Below are positions 11,001 to 22,046 of a DNA stretch of 64,000 bases, piece by piece. The position numbers and the translations under genes were made by a program. Each line of letters begins with the position of its first letter. Positions within the stretch are counted from its first letter, which is position 1. This DNA is from Strongyloides papillosus. Taxonomy: Eukaryota; Nematoda; Chromadorea; Rhabditida; Strongyloididae. The stretch spans positions 124,001 through 188,000 of the forward strand of contig SRSI01000062.1 in NCBI GenBank assembly GCA_005656395.1. Direction: 5' to 3'. The notes beneath the pieces are model-generated. The model did no database searches. It saw only the letters and a list, made by a program, of their open reading frames with translations, and was not told where the DNA came from.

Positions 11001-13595
11001 TTAAAACAACATTTAAAGCAAATAAATTTCAATCATAACAGAAATGTTCTACTTTCTTTTAAACAATATTTTGTTTAATAAAACTAACAGAAGAGATTTT
11101 ATTAAACAGAAGTTAATTATTAACTTTTTGCAATATCTATAATAACTTACAGTTGTTTTTAAAAAGTACTTCTCAATAATAGGAGTTCTTATAACTGAGC
11201 AAAATCTTTCATGTTGATGGTATATTCGTGCTTTGCATTCAACATAAAATCTTACTGAATCTCCAATACCATCAAGTACTATATCTGCACAAACAGTCAT
11301 AAAAACTCTTGTTTCTCTGGGTGTTTCAGTATTAAGGACTTCGAAATTTTCTGTTGATGGATTCCATAAACCTTCGATAACGTATGTATGTTTACTTTGT
11401 GGTACTGGTCCTAATGATAACATATCCATCAATTGCATATCACTACCCTTTAGATTTCTACCTGCTGCTAATAATAAACCAAAACAACTTTTTATTTTAA
11501 TAAACTTAGGTCCTTTTGTTTGTTTTATAACAATTATTATTCGTTTTATTCTATCTCTTCGTAGTCTGAAACAATTTTTTTCTTGTGGACATGGTTGAAA
11601 ACCTCCATTACCATCATCTTCACAGATATCAAGAAAACTTTCAAACTCATAATCTTCATGTGCATCATCATTGTGATTTTTAGTTATTTCTAATTCCGTT
11701 GATAATGGGATATTTAAACCTTTTAATGGATTTGAAGGTGTATTATTAAAAGCATTAGCAAATGCAAATAAAGCTTTTGCGGCACCTTCTGGTTTATTAG
11801 ATCTAAATACATGACATTGATATGAATATTGACCTGAATTGTAATTGTCATAACTTAAAGCAAAACATTCGCCTTCTGCAGTTGATGCGTGTCCTCTACT
11901 ACATAGTCTGATCCTATGAATAGAGAACGACATTATTTCTGTACCACTTTCTAAGTCCAATAAATGAACTATGCCTGTGGAGAAATGTGGAACAGTTAAC
12001 ATGATTCGGACAGAAGAATGTTGTTGTTCAGAGTTTAAAGTATGCATTATTTGGTGCATTTCTGATTCACAAACAGGATCATTAATCTTTGAAGACCCTA
12101 AATATGATATCTAAAAAAAAGAAACAAAATATAATAAATCATTTTAAACAACAAAATTTAAACATACATTTTCAAATTGTGTACCCATCTTTTTCCATAA
12201 TGTTTCACCCGCAACTAAAAAATTACAAGATTGCGATAAACTATTTTGGCTCATTATACTGCTACTATCATTATAATTGTTGTTTTCTAGAAGAAAATTT
12301 TTTTAATATTATTACACAATAATAGGAAAAAATAGTATACATTTACAAACACATCACAATTAGTCATCAGAATATATTGTACAGTTTTTTTCCCCAACAC
12401 AAGTCAAAAAAAAGATGATATATTAAAAGGGATAATGAAAAAAAATTATAACAATGTGTTAGAATAACAAATATAAATGGTCTAATAAAAAAATTTGTTG
12501 TATTACTTTTTACTAAATTTTTTTCAATTCTACTTGTTCTTCCACCACCACCTAGGGACATTCTTAAAGGTGTATTAGAATCTCTGGCTAAACTAACAGA
12601 TCTTCTTTTAGTTTCATCAAGAAATTGTCTGAATGGCGAGACAGAATGCATTCTTGGACTTTTCAATTTCGTTAGATTATCCATCATATTAGATACTTAA
12701 TAATGTAACAAAGCTAATTATATTAAAAATACTTATTTGTACTTTTTATACAATCTTATAGTTGTTTTTTTCCGATAATCTTATATAAATAAAAAAAATC
12801 AATTTGTAGATGTTGTAATAAAATCTTTTTGCGCAAATATCTGTGTACTTTTGTGCCAATATATTATACGCAATATATGTGTGTAGTTTTATATAGAAAT
12901 AGATATTAAAATGTTGTAGAGAAAGAGTTAATATGTATAGAAGATAGTTTGAAGGAATAAGGCAATCGTTATTTGAAGAGGCAACTCCTCACTAACATAA
13001 AAACTTTAACTTGGGTGATATATGGTAAAAGATAAGGTTACTCTAAAATCTCTAGACATTATTTTTATATATTTCACTAACTATTCAACACATGATAATC
13101 TTTATAAAATAATTAAAAAAAATTGTTGTTTATAAAGAAATGGTTGTGAATTAGAAAAGAAATGTAATAAAAATAAATTAGACACAATAAAAGTGTATTG
13201 TATGTTGATTGTTATTACAACAAAAAGGTAAAAGTTATTTATTAGTGTATGGCGTTTTTTAGTGTTTTAGGTTAAAGAAACTTCATATAAATAGGTATCA
13301 TTTTGTATAACCGTTAAGTGTATTAATATTGTACAAATAAATATTATTTTTATTAATAATTTTTTTACATACAAAAATAGGTGTCTTTATAAATCAAAGT
13401 GATGACTTGTTTATTAAGACATAAATGTGCATTATGATAATAAATTTTTAAATATATATACATAATAAAAAATAATAATAACTTACTCTTATGGGTATTT
13501 CTTCTTCTAATTGCTGTCATATTCCGAACGGTTAGAGGATAATCTCCTCTAATTTCAGTTAAAATCTGATCAAATGGACGGCAAACTTTTGTCAT
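8066..13595 (-). CDS. tbc-11: RABGAP1/TBC-11-type Rab GTPase-activating protein
   Basis: Rebuilt exons: 13595-13487 (first exon A), 12286-12168, 12110-11151, 10199-9941, 9888-9185, 9125-8955 and 8908-8066; all junctions agree in phase and give 1054 aa, close to human RABGAP1 (1069 aa). Domain order also matches: PTB domain (about residues 65-195, starting near YLGSSKIND), kinesin-like/DUF3694 domain (about 245-385), a linker with DEPLLSGSGHV, the TBC domain (about 530-745) and a long C-terminal coiled coil (about 775-985). The two catalytic fingers of TBC GAPs are present: Arg in ILRDIHRTF and Gln in YCQG. The protein should stimulate GTP hydrolysis by Rab proteins on endosomal/Golgi membranes. 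Intron 10200-11150 is long (951 nt) and empty. An alternative first exon is listed separately. Confidence 0.93.
12507..12687 (-). CDS. tbc-11: alternative first exon B of the RabGAP gene
   Basis: An ATG at 12687 opens a frame encoding a basic Ser/Arg-rich N-terminus (MMDNLTKLKSPRMHSV...). Two donors fit, A|GTAATA (exon end 12507) and A|GTAGAA (exon end 12534). Both leave phase 1, which is what the common exon at 12286 requires and what first exon A (ending 13487) also leaves. So the two exons can be alternative starts of the same gene. A third possibility is that B is an internal cassette using a weak acceptor (ATTAAG) just upstream of its ATG, which would also keep the frame. I cannot decide the donor from sequence alone. 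Confidence 0.55.
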
Positions 13596-15698
13596 GGTTA
13601 ATTATTAATTTCATTCGGAGATAGAATATCGTTATTTAATATTAAAAATAGAAGTCTACAAGATAATAAAAAACAGTTTTATAGGATACAGCGAAAAAAT
13701 TATATTAAAAATAACAAATAGAGCGGTACGAGTAAAATTTAAGCTTTAAAATTTATCAAAATTCAAACATATATTATCATTAAACATGATATACCAAAAA
13801 TCACTAAAATTACATATATGTAGGTTGAGCAGGAGATTTATATGAAAATGTATGATTTTCCATAGCAATATATAGTTATATTTAAAAATAAATTTAAATA
13901 ATATTAACATTTGACATTAGAATTAGTGTGAAAAAGGATATATATTTTTTATATCAAATTATGTATTCAATTGAGAATAAAAGAGAAATTGATGACATTT
14001 AGAAAGATTGATATGGATTGATAAGAAATAAATAAAATTATTTTATAAAATATTTAAATTTGAATGACAATTGAAAGTTTTGAAAAACAAATTAAAATAT
14101 AGTAGTACGCTTTTGAAGATAAATGTCATGTTTTGTCTTCAAATATAGCCGTATAGTACATTTAAATATAGTAAAATTTATACAAAATTTGTCTAATCCT
14201 TTTATTAGATAAATTTACTTATATTTTGAAAAGTTAAAATATAAGCTGGTCCACAAAAATGTTAGGTTTTGTTTTTTGAAAAAAAAGAAAATTTTAAAAT
14301 AATCATATTCTAATGTATCTATATTTATATATTAAATATATTTATAAATGTTATTATGTATATTTATTATATATATTTGCTTTAATGGAAGAGTTTCCAT
14401 TTTGAGGGTGCGTTTAATAAAAATAAGTGATTATTATTAATTAATATTTGTTAAATGGGTTTTTAATTGCCTATGATTTTAAATAGTTCTAGAGTAAACT
14501 TTTGCAATATATTTAAATTAGTGTTACATTCTACAATTATAAAAATATAAGTCAATTCAAACAAAAAAGTTTTAATTATCACAAAAAAGGAATATCAACG
14601 TATTATAGTGAGTAATCTTTTATTACTCATAAAGTTGATGTATGCATGATAGTAACAAATTTTATTAATTACACACAGTTAATTCCCTTTACTACACCTT
14701 TAACCTTACTTTTTTATTTAATAGGACAAAAAATCTATAGATAACAAAAAAATTAATGTTTACAGAAACACCATAATCTTTTAATACTTTTATCATTATT
14801 GAATAGAGTAATGAATGATTATTTAATCATTACGGGTATCCTTATGTCAATGATATATGGAATTAAATGAATGTCTTTAAATTTATAAGTAAAAATATTT
14901 TAATAAAACAAACATTCTAACGAATTAATTAAACATTATGCAATGTAATATAGAAATAAAATTTGTTGTATAAAATATAATATTAAATGATAAAATATTT
15001 AGAAGTGTTTAATTCGTAAAGATAACGAAAATTATAATTAGCATAAATATATACTTTATAAAAAGAAAATATTTTGTCTATCATTTATAAAAGGAGAAGA
15101 TAAGATATTTAATAACTAGATTGTAAACTAGTAAAATTCATTCTTTCAAAGTTGTAATAAGGTTAAGATAAGTCAGAAGATATTTAAAGAACATTTAATA
15201 ATAAGAAAGTGAAGTAGTAAGAAAGGAAGTTTGCACAGGTTAACTATATTTTCGTTTTCTTTAAAAAAAGATAACAATAGAAAAAACGGAAAATAATATT
15301 TAACTGCAAAATCAACTCATATACAATATAAAAGATTCTACTTTACTATATGATTCATAAGATTGTTGGATTTTGAAGGACAGCTTAATATTTATTTAAC
15401 ACATCTTTTATCATTATACATCAATAGAAGAGTAAATATGGAAAAGAAAAAAATTATTTAATAAAGCTTTTTAGAAACTAGAAACTTTTTTTAATATATA
15501 TGTATGATTATAGTTAAAATTTAAAACATATTATACTTTTTCCTCTTTTATTGTCAAGTGAATATGAAGTGGGATCATTTGACATGAAACAGGTGATGAA
15601 GATAGTGATCGTCTTTTTTTTTACATTACAATAAATAGGATAAATATGATAATATCAAAAGGATGAGAAGAAAAAAATCTCTGAATTAAGATAAATAT
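13596..15698. other. AT-rich intergenic region
   Basis: No gene supported. It contains a small imperfect hairpin at 14594-14639 (GAGTAAT/ATTACTC stem, outer ATCAAC/GTTGAT pair) and otherwise plain AT-rich sequence. It lies between the starts of the RabGAP gene and the end of the channel gene. Confidence 0.5.
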
Positions 15699-17071
15699 TT
15701 ATATAAGACATTTGTTGTCTTTTCCCTCAATAATGATAAAAAAATATATAAATAAGAATATTAAAAATATTACTGGATAAGCAACTCTACAAATTACATC
15801 CAACTTTAATGCCATTCTATGATAAAGAACACATTTCCTGGCAAGTTTGTGGCGATGCTGATTATCATGATATGTATGAGTTGATAGTAATTTGTCTCTC
15901 TAAAAATAAGTTTAAAAAAATAACTAAAAAAAATTATTAAATATATATTACCAGTGCTCTGGAACTAAATTCTAATGTTATAACAACTATAGCTTGAATA
16001 ACCGTCATAAATACAAAAGAACAAAGTATACCAAACCAAATATCAATAGCTTTTATATATCCAACCCTTGGAAGTATTTCTTTAGCACTTGTACTTTCAG
16101 CTGATAATGTTAGAAAAACTGTTAGTGCAACAAATATCCTTCCTTCAACAAATTCTTCTGGTAACCAAACGGATATCCATGAAAATATCACACACATAGC
16201 TACAGGTATGTATGTTTGTGCTATATGATATCCTAAATTTCTTTTTAAATTAAACTTAACTTCGATACATGAATAATTTCCAGTCTTCCTCGTACCATCA
16301 CATTTACTAAATATATGAGATTTTAAATAAAAATCTGGTAGTTGGACATTTTCATCAACTTTCACAGCTTCTGATGCTTTATTAAACCATGTTAAAAGTA
16401 ATGAATTATTATTATAAGCAATGGACGATATTTTTAAACTACATTGTTGGCTATCGTGGGGGTATTTACATAACACTAATTGACAAGCAGGTGTTGCTTT
16501 AACATGTACTTCATAAAAGACAACACCATCCTCAAAAAGAATTGCGTAGGAATGTTGGTATGATACCAAATGGAATTCAGCATCTCTACCATTTAATATA
16601 AATGGATCTGGCTTCCATATTTGCTTTAGGACATGGTAATCGTTTATTAATATTGGAAGTCCTAAATCATGTGTTAGACGTGGATCATACCAAGCTAGTC
16701 GAAACCAAACATCCATATTAAAATCCTAATAATAAAAAATTTTTTTTGAAATTTATATAAATTTTTTAAAGATGTTAATAACATACCATTGTATCAAGTT
16801 GAAAATTCGAAATACTCATAATTTGAACACCCATCTTAACATTCAATGTTTTGTTAGCATAAAAAAGTGGTTGTATTTTAACATCATAATTGCGTTTCCT
16901 TATAATTGGTATGACAAATTTCGAGTGCAATAAAAGTGGATTTTTATATCTGTATTGACTTCTAACACGTTCAATTGTTTCATCAATATTAATAATTGTC
17001 TCATTCTCTTCAACACCATAAACATAAAATTGAAGATAAATTAATGTAATCCATAATTTTATTGATATCAT
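15699..17071 (-). CDS. Cys-loop ligand-gated ion channel subunit
   Basis: Three exons, 17071-16787, 16725-15952 and 15899-15699, all phase 0, giving 419 aa. Residues 1-20 are a signal peptide. The extracellular domain carries the canonical Cys-loop (Cys176-x13-Cys190, around KYPHDSQQC) and a second Cys pair (Cys237-x10-Cys248), as in glycine and glutamate-gated chloride receptors. M1-M3 follow (about 262-345), then an unusually short M3-M4 loop (about 40 residues) and M4 (about 388-408) in the last exon. The segment before M2 reads Glu-Gly-Arg (289-291), where anion channels have Pro-Ala-Arg; nematode EXP-1, a GABA-gated cation channel, has Glu-Thr-Arg there. The family is clear; ligand and ion selectivity are not. 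It would act as a homo- or heteropentamer at neuronal or muscle membranes. Confidence 0.92.
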
Positions 17072-19860
17072 ATTTTGATATAAACATTACCAAGTATACA
17101 AATATATTATAATGAAAATAATATATTTATGATAAGTTGATAATAATAAATTTATTATGTATATCAAAATATAGAAATAAATATTGATGAAATAAGGTTC
17201 ATGAATAAGAAATGTACCAGAATTACATTTGTATACTTTTTTAACGCTTCAATTAATAATCAGCATCTTTCAATAATTTGACTGTTTAATTATAGAAAAT
17301 TGTAATGTGTTTGGAGAATATATTACTTTTAACTTCTCTTTTATCATTTCAAGGTCACTTCTTTAAAACTCAAAACAACAAAAATATTTGTATATTTCTT
17401 TAAATATACCAATCCCGAAGGTTTTGTATAATGAAAAAAGGACAAAAAAAAATTAAAAGAGAGAGAGTGAATGAGGAAAGATTAAAAAAAATATATAATC
17501 AGCTTATATAAACAGAAAATATGATAATATTTTGATTGTGCACTATTATATTTAAATAATAATATTTTACATATATAGCATCCACGAAAATTTTAACAAA
17601 AAAATGTGAAAAAATATAATCACTTCGACCCTGCTGTTATTTATCAAATATATATTAAATGATATGTTCATTTAGTTTCTTTTGAACAAAATGTGTTGAT
17701 ATTATTATTGTTAAATCAAATATTACGTAAGCATTGTATCTTTTTAAAAACCAAAGTCACTTCCGATTTAATTTTCTCTCCATAATCATATTAATCTTCT
17801 TTTAGAAACATGATACTTATGCTTTTGCAACAAACATTTAAATATTAACCTTTGTCAAAACGATTAGTCATGCTTAATTGTATTTCCAACTTCTAACATC
17901 TTTAATAATTATTTTTATTTAGATAGACAAAGTTACTTATTAATAACTTATGTAAACACTTCACCTAAGCGTTAATTTGATTGGTTTTTAACTATATCTC
18001 TAAAACAAAATATCTTCTCTTTACTATATCTATATTAAAAAAGATTTGTAAAATAATCTATATAAGCAAATTTGGAAATTTATCCAACACATTTCAAGAG
18101 AGAGAGAGAGTAAGGTAAGTAGAAAACTTTTAAATTGGTTTCGGTTCAAAAATAATGAGGCTTGTAATTTATTTATGATACATTATATTTTGTTAAACCC
18201 TTTTACACCCTCTTCTTTACTTAAATGTACCTTTCCCATAAATAAGTAAATATTTATTGGATTTGATCTTTTTAAATCTTACCCATAAATGATCAGTTAT
18301 TGAAGATTAAGAGGAATTTGGATTAAATTCCTATCTTTTCAAAGGAAAAATTCTTTGTTTTAGAATTAGGATTAATAACTCTAACTTCCGTTTGTCTTTT
18401 GTAGCATTATTCTTACCACCAAAAAAGTAATAATAATATATATAAATATAATTTTTAATGTATTCTATTTTTGCTATTAGACAGTTACTATTGGAGTTTA
18501 ATGAAAAAAGCAACATTTTTTTAAATGATTTATGGAAATGACTTTTAAAATTTCTTCTAAAATTATCTTTTTTGATGTCATTGGTAAAAGAAAATAAAAA
18601 GATAATAATCCTTTTTTAAGATTTAACAACATAATAAAATTGAATCTTTATTAGAAAGTTAATTTACTCATGTCATCATTCAAATTATTAATTACTTTCA
18701 TATATGTCTTTTTACCTAACTGATGGTTGTTCCGTTGATATTTAAAATAATGACACAAAATTTGTCGTTAAGTTGAAGGCTCTAAAAAATAAATTTATAC
18801 AAGGAGAAATTGCAAAGTTAAATTAGGAGATAGATAAGAAAATTTATATATAATTATAATAAAAAAAATCATTTCTTTTATCTATCTTCCATAATTTACA
18901 ACCCCATAAACAGGTTCCCCCCATCAATGGCGTTAAAGTTCTTTTTTTATCATTTAATTTCAGTAATTCTCAAAATGATATGTGAAAATTTTTTCTCCAT
19001 ATGAATGTCTTTATAATTTTAAATAATAAAGTAAAGTTTGATCTAAATAAACTAATCTTTTCACCTACCCGAGTGAAACACTATTTATTTATCATAATGA
19101 TAAATTTTTCAATTGTGCTTTTATTATATTTATAAAGGTGAAATAATTTCAATTATATTTCTTTGCTACTACAAATATTGTATCTCCCATAATAAAAAGT
19201 ATATTATATATATAATATTCTCAGAGAATTCTTAATATAAACGTGAAATAAAAATAATTTTCATTTACTACTAACATTTAATTTGCTATATTGGTCAGAC
19301 CTCTGGTAAGCTTCTTCACCTTATCATCATCGACACATCACACTTTTTATAATTCTCATATATTTAATTTCATTGTTAGGTGGTATTAATCTCTAACCTC
19401 AAAAGAGGAAGACAGTGCTTTTTTGATTGACAAAATCTCTTTTCATCTCAAGTTAACTCCACCTATATTTGTGAAAAGAAAAAGAAAAATTTTTGTATTA
19501 TTATAATCAAGAATAGAAAAAGGGTGGTATTAAAAATAATAACAATCTTTACCTCATCTCTATATTTTGCCTTTCTATTTCCTATTTTATAATAAATATC
19601 ATATACACCAAAACATCATTATTCTTCTATATATATCACAATCATAGAAGGCAAAAAGGCGGTTTTTATTGTATATTGATGATCATTACTTCCTATAAGC
19701 TTCATCATATTCATAAACATATTATCATTTCTTTTACTTTCATTCAACGAGAACTAAAACTACCCTTGACAAAAGTATTGGTCTGAATTACATTCAATAG
19801 ATTAATATATTCATTCATTCATTCTTAACTAAGAACCTCCATCATATATTAAACATATCT
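17072..19860. other. intergenic region between channel gene and PAX gene
   Basis: About 2.8 kb between divergent genes, without a supported gene. It contains a short GA run near 18098-18112 and scattered less AT-rich islands (for example around 19290-19330). It is a natural place for PAX gene regulatory sequence, but I identify no specific site. Confidence 0.5.
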
Positions 19861-19862
19861 AG
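19861..19862 (+). promoter_or_regulatory. possible trans-splice acceptor for the PAX gene
   Basis: The AG of ACATATCTAG sits 11 nt before the PAX start codon at 19874. It is the nearest acceptor-like site, with a short pyrimidine context only. Confidence 0.3.
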
Positions 19863-19873
19863 TAAAAAATAGG

Positions 19874-20949
19874 ATGGAAGATTCTACACTTGGACAATAT
19901 TCACCATCACCTAACAGTTCAAATGCTTCTAGTGTTAGTACACCATCTACTCATTTACAAGCATACACACCATCATTAATTATTAATAATAATCAAGATC
20001 ACCAAACATTTCCTGTACCTCATATTTATCCAGAAGTATCATCAAAAGTTGACTGGAATAACAGTTATTATCAAGAAGCAGCTTTACATATGCAAAATTT
20101 ATCATTTTCATCACAAGATTCATCTCAACAAAATTTATATTCTAATATTTTTCCTAATAATACAAATTATCAAAATACAAGTATTTACAATACAAATTTA
20201 GATTCTCAAAATACTCCACAAGAAAGTTTTAATAATTTATATTATGATCAGGCTTTAGATTATAAGACTGATCAAGAACAAGGTAACTTTTATAATATCA
20301 TATCCTATATTCTACCGTATTCTTATAACATTTGTAATATGAATCTTTCTCTCTACATATGCTATATATAAAAGTTAATATATCTCTTTTATATTTTTAT
20401 AGAACAATATGGTGAGAAGAACCAGTTAGGAGGAATATTTGTTAATGGCCGTCCATTACCTCTACAGATACGTAGAAAAATTGTTGATTTAGCAAGAATA
20501 GGTATAAGGCCCTGTGATATATCAAGACAGCTAAAAATATCTCATGGTTGTGTATCAAAAATATTAAATCGTTTCGCTGAATCTGGTTCAATATTACCAG
20601 GTACAATAGGTGGTTCTAAACCAAGAGTTGCTACACCAAAAGTTGTTGGGTATATACATCACCTCAAATCAAATGATCCAGGGATCTTTGCTTGGGAAAT
20701 TAAAGATAAATTGGTTGAGGATAATATCTGTGATAGTGGAAATACTCCTAGTGTTTCAACGTATGTTTTTACTTATTTTTTCAAAAATAACAATATAATT
20801 AAATTTTATTTTATAGCATTTCGAGAATATTACGAAATTTTCAAAAAAACAGTAACTTAAATCGTAGTTTAAGATCTTCACAAAAACCCTTTAATGTTAC
20901 CAAAGATCAAACTATACCTCTCACTCAACAAACACATCTTGGTTGGTAA
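19874..20949 (+). CDS. pax-1: PAX1/9-type paired-domain transcription factor
   Basis: Three exons, 19874-20282, 20403-20760 and 20817-20949, joined in phases 1 and 2, giving 299 aa. Residues about 138-265 are a complete paired domain, from [18 protein letters not shown] through [11 protein letters not shown] and SHGCVSKIL to SVSTISRILRN. The LGIRPCDI-like turn, SILPG(T)IGGSKPRV and DPGIFAWEI favour the PAX1/9 group over PAX2/5/8. No homeodomain follows, as expected for PAX1/9. Two things are odd: the 137 residues before the paired domain are Ser/Asn/Gln-rich, whereas PAX1/9 proteins normally start almost at the paired domain, and the tail after it is only about 35 residues. It is a nuclear, sequence-specific DNA-binding regulator; C. 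elegans pax-1 is the nearest named relative I can suggest. AATAAA overlaps the stop codon (20948-20953). Confidence 0.9.
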
Positions 20950-21086
20950 TAAATTTACTAAAAAAATCTTTTGATAAAAGATAAAAAATCATCAATTATT
21001 ATTCAGTATTAATGATACTAAAAATAAAATATTTAGTATAAAGATATTTTTCTTGATTTTGTCAATTTAAAATAAATTCATACTAT

Positions 21087-21896
21087 TTAATTTATCTTTT
21101 TATCAGCATTAAAAATTTTTAATCCACCAAATAATTTAGATGCTCTCTCCTCATCTACTATTTCAACACCTTTTGTAGCAAGGTAAAGGTAATCTTTTCT
21201 AGAATTTTGATAAAGTGGTACAATCATATGTTTTGATTTTGTTGAGGTAGTTTCGTTTAATGGTACAACATCGTCAACTTTAATATATCTATTTTGCCTG
21301 GTACCAAAAAATGATAAATATCCAACTCTGATATATTCATTACACTCAGACATTGAAATAACTCCGATTATTCTTGAATAAAATCTTGCAAATGCGAAAA
21401 GTAAAATTGGTGCTAAAATTCCAATCAGAGTTACAATCATGAAATTTTCAAAATTGTATGTTCCAATATATAATTTATATGTCGCATATGGTATAAGGAA
21501 TAAAGATACTACTGTTTGTGCTAATTTAGCTTTAGCTAAAAATGCCCCAACCCATATACCATTAAATCTATATACAGGTGTAAAATTAAGATCATCCACC
21601 ATTTCTTTTAAATTAGATATTTCTTTCTTATTCATTTTCGATGTTGTATGAATTTTTCTTATACATGTCCCACCAATTCTATTGAGGATTTCACTTTTTT
21701 CATATGGATTCTGTTTTTTTGGTGAATTTTGCTTACGAAAGTTTAGTACAGTATCTCCTGCTCCCTTTTTTTTACGCAACATTGCAGCATTCCTTTCGCC
21801 TCTATAAGTATTATTACGATAATTATTCTGAACTACCCCTTGTTGGCGTGATAATGCTTCTAAGGATGCCTGACGTGCAGCCATCCAAGTCAACAT
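21087..21896 (-). CDS. TMEM186: TMEM186-like mitochondrial inner-membrane protein
   Basis: Single exon. The first true ATG of the frame is at 21896 (codons further 5' are TTG), 19 nt after an acceptor-like TTTTAG, giving 269 aa ending at 21087. The TMEM186 core occupies about residues 95-255: VYRFNGIWVGAFLAKAKL, two hydrophobic segments (about 130-148 and 155-173), and the conserved YLSFFGTRQN...VDDVVPLNE block. TMEM186 is an inner-membrane protein linked to complex I assembly. Residues about 75-90 (ILNRIGGTCIRKIHTTS) look like a mitochondrial targeting sequence, but it is preceded by about 70 residues of basic sequence. The functional start may therefore be internal (for example the Met before LRKKKGAGD), or an upstream extension may have been added. 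It lies about 130 nt downstream of PGS1 on the same strand. Confidence 0.82.
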   Translation of the reverse strand: MLTWMAARQASLEALSRQQGVVQNNYRNNTYRGERNAAMLRKKKGAGDTVLNFRKQNSPKKQNPYEKSEILNRIGGTCIRKIHTTSKMNKKEISNLKEMVDDLNFTPVYRFNGIWVGAFLAKAKLAQTVVSLFLIPYATYKLYIGTYNFENFMIVTLIGILAPILLFAFARFYSRIIGVISMSECNEYIRVGYLSFFGTRQNRYIKVDDVVPLNETTSTKSKHMIVPLYQNSRKDYLYLATKGVEIVDEERASKLFGGLKIFNADKKIN

Positions 21897-21914
21897 TGTA
21901 CTAATCAACAAAAG

Positions 21915-21916
21915 CT
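21915..21916 (-). promoter_or_regulatory. probable trans-splice acceptor for TMEM186
   Basis: On the minus strand the sequence reads GGCTATTTTAG and then 18 nt of leader before the ATG. The position between two closely spaced co-oriented genes fits a spliced-leader acceptor of a downstream operon gene. Confidence 0.45.
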
Positions 21917-22046
21917 AAAATAGCCTTTTAATCTGGTAAAAATAATATTATTAAATAAAAAATATTTGTTAGAGATTTATAACTCTAGGAAAAAAAATTA
22001 TTTGAAAAAATCAATCGAAATTGATTAAACTTTATATTAAAAGCTT

